A DNA stretch of 57,032 nucleotides. It comes from Gammaproteobacteria bacterium. Lineage in GTDB: Bacteria > Pseudomonadota > Gammaproteobacteria > Pseudomonadales > Pseudohongiellaceae. The stretch is from the NCBI GenBank assembly GCA_024644515.1, contig JAHEHN010000008.1, positions 1-57,032 on the forward strand. Reading direction: 5' to 3'. Numbering within the stretch: position 1 is the first letter of the stretch; the number at the start of each line of letters is the position of its first letter. Below, piece after piece: positions 1 to 6,602 of the stretch. A program made the translations under genes and the position numbers. The notes under the pieces are model-generated. The model did no database searches. It saw only the letters and a list, made by a program, of their open reading frames with translations, and had not been told where the DNA came from.

Positions 1-1986
1 CATGGCGAGCCCAGTGAGCGTAGTGAATTTTACCTTGCCTACAGCGAGCGTTATTTCTACGTGGCAGCGCGTTTGTATGACAGTGATCCATCTGCCATTA
101 GTGCCAGGCAAATGGTTCAGGGGGGCAACATGCAGTTTGATGATGCCTTTGAATTTATTCTCGATACCTTTAATAACGGGCGCACCGGTTATCAATTCCA
201 GGTAAACCCCAATGGCATTCGTCGCGAAGGCGTGTTTGACCAGCCCAATAATCTGAATCGGGACTGGACCGGCATCTGGCGGGTGGAAAGTAAAGTAGAT
301 GATGAGGGCTGGACTGCTGAAGTCGCTATTCCGTTCAATACATTAAATTTTGATCCGGAAACCGAGGAGTGGGGTTTTACCATTGCCAGAACCATCGCCC
401 GTAAACAGGAAGAGATCGCCTGGTCTTCTTTCAACCGTAATATCAATCCCACTACAACAGGCTTGCTCACAGGCATAACGGATATTCGTCAGGGCATTGG
501 CCTGGACTTTATTCCTTCGATAGCCATGGCGGCGGCTAAAGATAATGTCACGGGTATTGGTGATGACCGTGTTGATCCGTCTTTAAATGTTTTTTATAAA
601 ATTACCCCAAATCTCACCGGAGCACTTACCCTTAATACCGACTTTTCTGCAACCGAGGTGGATAACAGACAGGTAAATCTGAGTCGATTTTCATTGTTTT
701 TTCCCGAGAAGCGCGACTTCTTTTTGCAGGATGTTGATATTTTCAGTTTCGGCGGGCTTGGTGGTGGCGGTAATTTCAATAATAACCAGAATGGTATTCC
801 TTTTTACTCCAGACGTATTGGCTTGAGCAGCTCCGGTCAGGCAGTCGATATTGATGCTGGTCTCAAAATGACCGGCCGGGTGGGGGAATGGAATGTGGGA
901 GCACTGGCTGTACAGCAGGGCGATACTAGCGCGCTTGATGGTCAGAGTTTATTCGTAGGTCGGGCTGCAATGAATGTTCTATCAGAATCCAGCGTAGGTG
1001 TTATTTTTACCCAGGGTGATCCAAATAGTGAGACAGACAACACTTTGGCTGGAGTAGATTTCGGTTACCAGAATACCCGCTTTTCCGATCGTTATACCAT
1101 GAGAGGTAATGCCTGGTATCAACAGACCGATACTGAAGGTCGTGTTGGTGATGATAAGGCTTACGGTGCCAGAGTGAATCTGGATACTCAGGGAAATGGT
1201 TTCGGGGGAAATATTGGCTATACCTATATTGGTAAGGATTTTAATCCGGCTCTGGGCTTTGCCAACCAGCGTGGTGTGGAATCGTTTTCCCTGCAGGGAA
1301 GGTTCAGACATTTTTTCAGAAACAATCCCCTGTTAAGAACATACAATATATTTGGGCGTTTTACCCATGACCGCGATTTGGCTACCGGTGAATTGGTCAG
1401 TGAGAATTTTTTCACACGTATTATTAATCTAAATACACATCGCGGTGACCAGATCGGACTGGGCGTAGGCAGAAGTAGAGAAGGCCTGGCAAGAGATTTT
1501 CAAATAAGACCAGGAATTGTCATCCCTGCGGGCAAATACAGTTTCATGAATATTAATGGGCAGATTGAAATTTCCAACCAACGAAACTTTGCCCCTTTTG
1601 TCAGTTTTAATATTGGTGAGTTTTATGACGGCGATCGCAGGCAGTATGGCACCGGATTGGAATGGCGACCTGATGAACATTTTTTTCTGAATCTCAGTTA
1701 TAGTTACCAGGATATTAAACTTCCCTATGGCGATTTTGTCGTGCGTCAGGTTACAGCAAATGCCAATTACGCGTTTAATTCCAAATGGTCCTGGGTAAAT
1801 CTGGTACAGTTTGATAACGCGTCAAATTCGGTTGGTATAAATAGCCGATTACGCTGGAACCCGGAGGCAGGTGAAGATCTGTTTATCGTTATAAACTATA
1901 ACTTTGACTCTGAAGGTACGTTCTCCCGCTTAAGTCGGGAAAAATCAGAGATTGCTCTTAAATATACAAAAACATTTCGCTACTAG
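1..1986 (+). CDS. DUF5916-family outer-membrane protein (5' end cut off)
   Basis: The frame is open from the first base, so the gene starts left of the window; 661 residues remain. The visible N-terminal part (about residues 1-150) looks like the end of a CBM9-like beta-sandwich. The rest carries the alternating aromatic/polar strands of an outer-membrane barrel and ends in ...TFRY, a terminal aromatic as used for BAM-dependent insertion. The segment SLFFPEKRDFFLQD is typical of DUF5916 proteins. The family is found in the outer membrane of marine bacteroidetes and gammaproteobacteria; its substrate is not known. Role in uptake or surface binding is inference. No clear terminator follows before the phosphatase gene. 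Confidence 0.8.
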   Translation, partial: HGEPSERSEFYLAYSERYFYVAARLYDSDPSAISARQMVQGGNMQFDDAFEFILDTFNNGRTGYQFQVNPNGIRREGVFDQPNNLNRDWTGIWRVESKVDDEGWTAEVAIPFNTLNFDPETEEWGFTIARTIARKQEEIAWSSFNRNINPTTTGLLTGITDIRQGIGLDFIPSIAMAAAKDNVTGIGDDRVDPSLNVFYKITPNLTGALTLNTDFSATEVDNRQVNLSRFSLFFPEKRDFFLQDVDIFSFGGLGGGGNFNNNQNGIPFYSRRIGLSSSGQAVDIDAGLKMTGRVGEWNVGALAVQQGDTSALDGQSLFVGRAAMNVLSESSVGVIFTQGDPNSETDNTLAGVDFGYQNTRFSDRYTMRGNAWYQQTDTEGRVGDDKAYGARVNLDTQGNGFGGNIGYTYIGKDFNPALGFANQRGVESFSLQGRFRHFFRNNPLLRTYNIFGRFTHDRDLATGELVSENFFTRIINLNTHRGDQIGLGVGRSREGLARDFQIRPGIVIPAGKYSFMNINGQIEISNQRNFAPFVSFNIGEFYDGDRRQYGTGLEWRPDEHFFLNLSYSYQDIKLPYGDFVVRQVTANANYAFNSKWSWVNLVQFDNASNSVGINSRLRWNPEAGEDLFIVINYNFDSEGTFSRLSREKSEIALKYTKTFRY

Positions 1987-2068
1987 GTTGTTAGTGCTGA
2001 ATCAATTTCAGCTTTGAGCCAATAAAGTATTATTGAGCAATACTCTTTTAGCGCAATTTATTTTATTT

Positions 2069-2788
2069 ATGCTAGAAATTTATGCCAAGACTGATGTCGG
2101 TTTAGTCAGAACCAATAATGAAGATTATTTTTTCATTGATCCGGATAATCGCCTGATTATTGTGGCCGATGGTGCCGGCGGTTATGAGTATGGTGAAGTA
2201 GCCAGCCGTCTCGCTGTGGAAAGTTGTTACCAGTACCTCACCAGGGAAGACTACCTTCAGGATACTTCAGACATAACCCAGACGTTGATGGACAGTATCA
2301 CTTTTGCGAACCAACAAGTTATCGCCTATAAGAAAAAGCATCATTCCGGCAGTAAAATGGGCACTACACTGTCCTGTGCCTATATTGGTGATGAGGTGGC
2401 TAATTTCGCCTGGATGGGAGACTCAAGAACTTTTCTCATTAATTGCGAAGCGAAGCGGTTGACCCAGCTAAGCACTGATCACACCTTGTATCAGGAGATG
2501 CTGGCCAGGGGAGAAGTCGGAGAAAGCTACAAGAAAAGCATTCTTAGCCGCATGCTTGGAAACAATCCTTATACCCGGCCTGATGGTGATGAGGCAGAAA
2601 TACATAAAGGCGAATTATTGCTGGCCTGTTCAGATGGTTTGAGTGACCTGGTGAGTGAAGAAAGAATACTTGAAGCCCTGGTCGCGGCAGGAGACGATCG
2701 TGAAAAAGGCATTGACGCCTTGATCGAGCTGGCCAAAGGGCAGGGTGGCAGAGACAATATCACGGTTGCTATAGCCGAGTTAACCTAG
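2069..2788 (+). CDS. PP2C-type serine/threonine protein phosphatase
   Basis: A 239-residue PPM/PP2C phosphatase that would remove phosphate from Ser/Thr residues using a two-metal centre. Family motifs are in order: AKTDVGLVRTNNEDY (residues 6-20), VADGAGG with metal-binding Asp34, SKMGTTL, WMGDSR, CSDGLSDLV, and a C-terminal GGRDNIT. No transmembrane segment or signal peptide is seen, so it is cytoplasmic. An upstream TTG at 2033 would add 12 hydrophobic residues; the ATG at 2069 fits the family's N-terminus better, although neither start has a clear ribosome binding site. It converges on a kinase gene with only nine bases between the stops, which suggests a kinase/phosphatase pair. Confidence 0.9.
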   Translation: MLEIYAKTDVGLVRTNNEDYFFIDPDNRLIIVADGAGGYEYGEVASRLAVESCYQYLTREDYLQDTSDITQTLMDSITFANQQVIAYKKKHHSGSKMGTTLSCAYIGDEVANFAWMGDSRTFLINCEAKRLTQLSTDHTLYQEMLARGEVGESYKKSILSRMLGNNPYTRPDGDEAEIHKGELLLACSDGLSDLVSEERILEALVAAGDDREKGIDALIELAKGQGGRDNITVAIAELT

Positions 2789-2801
2789 TCAGTTCGGCTA
2801 T
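2771..2801. terminator. Hairpin across the convergent phosphatase/kinase ends
   Basis: A perfect 8-bp stem (ATAGCCGA at 2771-2778, TCGGCTAT at 2794-2801) with a 15-base loop spans both stop codons. It has no U-run on either strand, so it may be a bidirectional RNA end-stabiliser or a weak terminator. Confidence 0.35.
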
Positions 2802-3751
2802 TCCACGCGGATGGCTTCCTGTAGCAAACGTATCATTTCCCTCATGGTCTGGATTCTCTCGGCCGGGTCCTTTTGCAGGCAGCGAAGTGTCACTGATTCA
2901 AGGATTTCCGGAATATAGTAATTAACGATTTCTGAAGGTGGCTTTGGTACATCCTCAAGCGTACTTCTTACCAGGGCGTCCATGGTTTCACCCTGGGTCG
3001 CTGTGGTTCCGGCAAGAATTTCATAAATGATAGCGGCCAGGCTGTAAATATCCGTTCTGGCATCTATTGCGGGGTCTTTTTTGATTTGCTCTGGTGACAT
3101 ATAGCAGATTGTGCCCTGGAGTTTGGCCTGCCCAGTGATACTGATATCCCCGGTATTCAGTGGCAAGCCTTCTCCCAGTTGCTCTTCTGAGCCCTGAATA
3201 TCCCATACTTTAGCCAGCCCCCAATCCATCAGAATTACTTCTCCAAATGGACCCACCAGAATATTTTCCGGTTTGATATCCCTGTGTAGTACACCATGAC
3301 AGTGGGCATACTCAAGGGCATGCCCTACCTGAATGATGACATCGGTTAACTGGGTGAGGTCATAACGATCTCGATAATCAAGGATTTCACGCAGGGTATA
3401 ACCATGAACCAGTTTCATGGTGAAATAATAATTACCGTTATTGTCTCGGCCCAGTTCATAGGTTGGTAGTGTATTTGGATGCTGCAGCATCGCTGAGACT
3501 CTGGCTTCCCTGAGCAAACGCTGCTGTTCGATTGGGTCGTCAGCAAACTCGGGTTTTAGTGTTTTGTAGCAGACAAAGCGGCCCAGCTGCATATCCTTGC
3601 AGGATTTGATCAGAGACTTTCCGCCCTTGGCAATCGTAGAGAAAAAGGCATAGCGCAAACTATGATCTATCTTGGCAGGTAGTGGCTTGTCCGTATCTTC
3701 CTTATAAACGTTTGCGTATTCTTTAACCTGGAATTCTGGAAACTTCGACAT
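2798..3751 (-). CDS. Hanks-type serine/threonine protein kinase
   Basis: A 317-residue cytoplasmic protein kinase, kinase domain about residues 35-315. Visible landmarks: a degenerate glycine loop (AKGGKS, 41-46), the ATP-anchoring Lys63 in CYKTLK, Glu82 in LLREAR, the catalytic loop HRDIKPEN (156-163, Asp158), a DWG in place of the usual DFG (176-178), and SPE in place of APE after GTICYM. No transmembrane anchor or PASTA domain is present, unlike many bacterial relatives. All catalytic residues are kept, so it should be active; targets cannot be read from sequence. The phosphatase converging on it from the other strand is the probable antagonist. The start is the first Met of the frame and the region upstream is shared with glnII. 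Confidence 0.9.
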   Translation of the reverse strand: MSKFPEFQVKEYANVYKEDTDKPLPAKIDHSLRYAFFSTIAKGGKSLIKSCKDMQLGRFVCYKTLKPEFADDPIEQQRLLREARVSAMLQHPNTLPTYELGRDNNGNYYFTMKLVHGYTLREILDYRDRYDLTQLTDVIIQVGHALEYAHCHGVLHRDIKPENILVGPFGEVILMDWGLAKVWDIQGSEEQLGEGLPLNTGDISITGQAKLQGTICYMSPEQIKKDPAIDARTDIYSLAAIIYEILAGTTATQGETMDALVRSTLEDVPKPPSEIVNYYIPEILESVTLRCLQKDPAERIQTMREMIRLLQEAIRVE

Positions 3752-3878
3752 AGTAGTTCAAGCAGTAGCGAAAAAAGTGAATGATAGTGCTGAGATGGCA
3801 ATGAGTAAAATTTGGTACGGTATGCGTCTATTTCTGCCTATTCTGACAGATCGTTTCCTTTGTGTCTTTAAGGACTAA

Positions 3879-3917
3879 AGCACCAATATGGGGCATATTT
3901 GATCCATTATGGTGCTT
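3879..3917 (+). promoter_or_regulatory. Two candidate NtrC binding sites upstream of glnII
   Basis: Site 1 (3880-3894) reads GCACC-AATAT-GGGGC, nine of ten arm bases of the NtrC consensus GCACC-N5-GGTGC. Site 2 (3901-3915) reads GATCC-ATTAT-GGTGC, eight of ten. Their centres are 21 bp apart, two helical turns, the same-face spacing expected for a cooperative enhancer. The outer halves also form a 12-bp inverted repeat. An overlapping alternative is a sigma-54 element at 3910-3925 (TGGTGC-N5-TTGCT). Function is inferred from consensus only. Confidence 0.5.
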
Positions 3918-4099
3918 GATTTGCTCAAAAAAGTGCAAGCCTGTTTTTCGGTTTGTTGTGGAGTGATTTCTATTTTTTTTCATGAAAATAACTCTGGTGC
4001 CCGGAAACAATGGTTTTTAGCAGTTTAATCTTTTGCAGAGCCACCTGCTGAGGTACACTTGAGCGCTTTTCTGCACCGTTATGTGACAAAACACTACTT

Positions 4100-4138
4100 A
4101 GGTATACAAATTGCATAATGGAGTACTCAACCTATAAA
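4100..4138 (+). promoter_or_regulatory. glnII promoter region (overlapping sigma-54 and sigma-70 candidates)
   Basis: A sigma-54-like pair has GG at 4101-4102 and TTGCA at 4111-4115 with the exact GG-N10-GC spacing; the -12 element is perfect and the -24 element weak (AGGTAT). It predicts a 5' leader of about 36 bases. The same TTGCAT (4111-4116) also forms a sigma-70 -35 with TATAAA at 4133-4138, 16 bases apart, which would start transcription almost at the ribosome binding site. The first reading fits the upstream NtrC-like sites better. Confidence 0.45.
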
Positions 4139-4161
4139 AACATGTTAGGAGAATAGAACAC

Positions 4162-5172
4162 ATGAAATCCAAATTGGAATATATATGGCTCGATGGTGAC
4201 GTACCAACACAGGGCCTGAGAAGCAAGACCATGGTCAGATCTGACTTCGGCGGTACTCTTGAAGAATGTCCAATGTGGTCATTTGACGGTAGCTCAACCG
4301 GACAGGCAGAAGGTGGTGATTCAGATTGTCTGCTGAAGCCGGTTTGCATAATTCCAGACCCTGACCGTGCCAATGGTTACCTGGTTATGACTGAAGTACT
4401 GAATGCTGATGGTACTCCTCATTCAACCAACAGCCGTGCCAAGATTGATGACGACGATGAGGATTTCTGGTTTGGATTTGAGCAGGAATATTTCCTCTGG
4501 GATCCCGATACTAACCTGCCTCCCGGCTTTCCTCATGCAGGCTATCCTCGTCCCCAGGGTCCTTACTACTGCTCAGTAGGCGCCAGAAATGCCTATGGCC
4601 GTGCCATGATCGACGAGCATCTGGACCTGTGTCTTGAAGCGGGCCTCAATGTTGAAGGTATTAACGCAGAAGTAGCCGCTGGTCAGTGGGAATTCCAGGT
4701 ATTTGCCAAAAGTGCTGCCCGCGCCGGTGATGAAACCTGGCTTGGTCGTTACTTGTTGGAAAGGACTGCAGAAAAGTATGGCATGGCCATCGAATGGCAT
4801 CCAAAACCTCTTGGTGATACCGACTGGAATGGCTCAGGTATGCATGCCAATTTCTCCAATGGTCCAATGAGGGATTCTGGCGATCAGGATGTTTTCACTA
4901 AAATCTGTGAAGAGTTTGGTAAGAACATTGAACGTCACATCAGCGTTTATGGTGCCCATAATGACCAGCGTCTGACAGGTAAGCATGAGACTCAGTCTAT
5001 CGATGCATTCAGTTATGGTGTCTCTGACCGTGGAGCTTCCATCCGTATTCCAATTGGCACAGTAGAAGATGGCTGGAAAGGTCGTCTGGAAGACCGTCGT
5101 CCAGCTTCCAATGCCTGCCCTTATGCTGTTGCGGCAGCTATTGTTAAAACTACTAAAGAAGCTCTCGCCTGA
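4162..5172 (+). CDS. glnII: Glutamine synthetase, type II (eukaryotic-like GSII)
   Basis: A 336-residue ATP-dependent glutamate-ammonia ligase. The length is that of GSII (about 330-350), far short of the approximately 470 residues of the usual proteobacterial GSI. GSII hallmarks are present: the beta-grasp N-terminus, DGSSTGQA, FGFEQEYFLWD, GPYYCSVGA, EFQVF and HANFSNGPMRD. The adenylylation Tyr loop of GSI is absent, so control by GlnE is not expected. A strong AGGAG precedes the ATG and a U-tailed terminator follows. Candidate NtrC/sigma-54 elements upstream suggest control by nitrogen limitation. The glnK-amtB operon lies about 5 kb downstream. The symbol follows rhizobial usage. Confidence 0.93.
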   Translation: MKSKLEYIWLDGDVPTQGLRSKTMVRSDFGGTLEECPMWSFDGSSTGQAEGGDSDCLLKPVCIIPDPDRANGYLVMTEVLNADGTPHSTNSRAKIDDDDEDFWFGFEQEYFLWDPDTNLPPGFPHAGYPRPQGPYYCSVGARNAYGRAMIDEHLDLCLEAGLNVEGINAEVAAGQWEFQVFAKSAARAGDETWLGRYLLERTAEKYGMAIEWHPKPLGDTDWNGSGMHANFSNGPMRDSGDQDVFTKICEEFGKNIERHISVYGAHNDQRLTGKHETQSIDAFSYGVSDRGASIRIPIGTVEDGWKGRLEDRRPASNACPYAVAAAIVKTTKEALA

Positions 5173-5202
5173 TTTAGCTGGTTTTACAACTAATGTGATT
5201 AA

Positions 5203-5233
5203 GGTCGGTTGGTTATTCCAACCGGCCTTTTTT
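5203..5233 (+). terminator. Intrinsic terminator after glnII
   Basis: A 10-bp stem (5203-5212 with 5218-5227, one G-U pair) with a five-base loop is followed by six T residues. It begins 30 bases after the glnII stop, so glnII is a single-gene transcript. Confidence 0.9.
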
Positions 5234-5302
5234 ATGCCTGTAGAGAATTCTCCTGACTAAATACGCATCCCTGGATTCATGGAGATTGGCGAATTGTCGG
5301 TA

Positions 5303-5345
5303 TTTACCTGACAACAGATTTTATGATCTCATGTTATCAGGTAAA
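5303..5345. repeat. 14-bp inverted repeat ahead of the cytochrome-propeller gene
   Basis: TTTACCTGACAACA (5303-5316) and TGTTATCAGGTAAA (5332-5345) pair at 13 of 14 positions around a 15-base centre. It ends 39 bases before the next start codon. It could be a regulator's operator or a leader hairpin. No U-run follows, so it is not an ordinary terminator. Confidence 0.55.
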
Positions 5346-5384
5346 GTAATTACGTCGATGATCCGGACATCTGGAGAATAGCCC

Positions 5385-6590
5385 ATGATTCGTAAAATAC
5401 TTCTGATAGTAACTTTCTTCTACGCCAATGTTGTTCAGGCGCAACCTCCTCAGTTTCAGGTTCCCCAGCTTCCAGAGGGGAATGGCAAACAGTTGATCGA
5501 AATAGCTTGCTATAGCTGTCACAGTTCGTTCAACATTGTGCGATCTGCCGGATATGACACAGCTGATGAATGGGAGCATGTTTTCTCTGCGATGGTGAAT
5601 TTGTCAGAAGCGCAGTCAGCCACTATTGCTGACTATCTGGCTGAACATTTCCCCGCGGACGAGACGCAGCGACCCACACTGATTACCGGCGATACAAAGA
5701 TTAATATCAGGGAATGGATGGTGCCAACATTGGGCCAGCGAGCCAGGGATCCCATTGAAGCGCCTGATGGCTCCATCTGGTGGACTGGCATGTGGGCGAG
5801 TCTGGTGGGAAGGCTCGATCCGCTTACTGGTGAAATGAATGAGTACAAGCTGCCTCTGGCAGCCAGGCCTCATAGTATTGTGCCTGATGAAGACGGCAAT
5901 ATATGGTACACAGGGAATAGTAACGGCACTATTGGCAGACTTGATCCGGACACGGGTTTGATAACTGAATATCCAACGCAAGCCCGAGATCCTCATTCAG
6001 CGGCGTTTCACCCCAATGGAAATTTATATTTCACGGCACAGGGGGCGGGTATGCTGGGTCGCCTTGATCCTGAAAGTGGCGAGTTAACAGAGGTGATTTC
6101 TGAGCCACGCCCCTATGGTATCCAGGTAGCAGCAAACGGTACTGTGTGGGTTGCCTTTAACGGTACTAACAAGATTGGTGCAATGGACCCGGAATCCATG
6201 GAGTTGCGTTATTACGAGGTTCCTGATGAAGCATCGAGGATCAGACGACTTGGTCTGGATAGCAAGGGGATAGTCTGGTTCGTCAATTCCACACAAGGAA
6301 AAATCGGTCGTCTGGATCCCGCAACCGGCGCTATTCAACAATGGGATTCCCCCAGTGGCCCGACCTCTCACCCCTATGCCCTGGCGGTAATTGATGACAA
6401 GATCTGGTACAACGAGTCAGGTATGCGACCCGATGCTCTGGTGCGTTTTGACCCGGAAACTGAAGACTTTCAGAGCTGGGCTATCCCTTCCGGTGTCGGC
6501 ATTGTCAGAAATATGTGGGTGACCAGAGAAGGTAATCTTCTGATTCATCAGAGTAGTTCCAACAGAATAGGTCTGGTAGAAATTCAGTAG
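5385..6590 (+). CDS. Exported c-type haem / Vgb-like beta-propeller protein
   Basis: A 401-residue exported protein. A Sec signal peptide (residues 1-19, cleavage near VQA/QPP) is followed by a small haem-binding module with CYSCH (Cys42, Cys45, His46), then from about residue 100 a propeller of repeated WYT/GRLDP-TG blades. The blades resemble virginiamycin B lyase (Vgb) and SMP-30/NHL-type propellers. The classical lyase is cytoplasmic and lacks haem, so antibiotic lyase activity should not be assumed from similarity. A periplasmic redox or sensing role is inference. The gene stands alone between the glnII terminator and a convergent membrane-protein gene; the 14-bp dyad upstream may control it. 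Confidence 0.8.
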   Translation: MIRKILLIVTFFYANVVQAQPPQFQVPQLPEGNGKQLIEIACYSCHSSFNIVRSAGYDTADEWEHVFSAMVNLSEAQSATIADYLAEHFPADETQRPTLITGDTKINIREWMVPTLGQRARDPIEAPDGSIWWTGMWASLVGRLDPLTGEMNEYKLPLAARPHSIVPDEDGNIWYTGNSNGTIGRLDPDTGLITEYPTQARDPHSAAFHPNGNLYFTAQGAGMLGRLDPESGELTEVISEPRPYGIQVAANGTVWVAFNGTNKIGAMDPESMELRYYEVPDEASRIRRLGLDSKGIVWFVNSTQGKIGRLDPATGAIQQWDSPSGPTSHPYALAVIDDKIWYNESGMRPDALVRFDPETEDFQSWAIPSGVGIVRNMWVTREGNLLIHQSSSNRIGLVEIQ

Positions 6591-6602
6591 TTCTTATTAG
6601 TT

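Larger units (their letters stand above)
3752..4161. other. 410-base control region between kinase and glnII
   Basis: This divergent spacer holds no convincing gene. It contains the NtrC-like sites at 3879-3917, promoter candidates at 4100-4138, and a ribosome binding site AGGAG at 4147-4151 ahead of the glnII ATG. Nothing recognisable was seen as a promoter for the leftward kinase gene. Confidence 0.6.

Noticed and set aside
3910..3925. Sigma-54 promoter TGGTGC-N5-TTGCT for glnII
   Set aside because: Spacing is exact, but TGGTGC is also half of an NtrC-like dyad and the start would give a 225-base leader; kept only as an alternative to the site at 4100.
5385..6590. Calling this gene a virginiamycin/streptogramin resistance lyase
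   Set aside because: Only the propeller fold is shared; the signal peptide and haem motif do not fit a cytoplasmic resistance enzyme.
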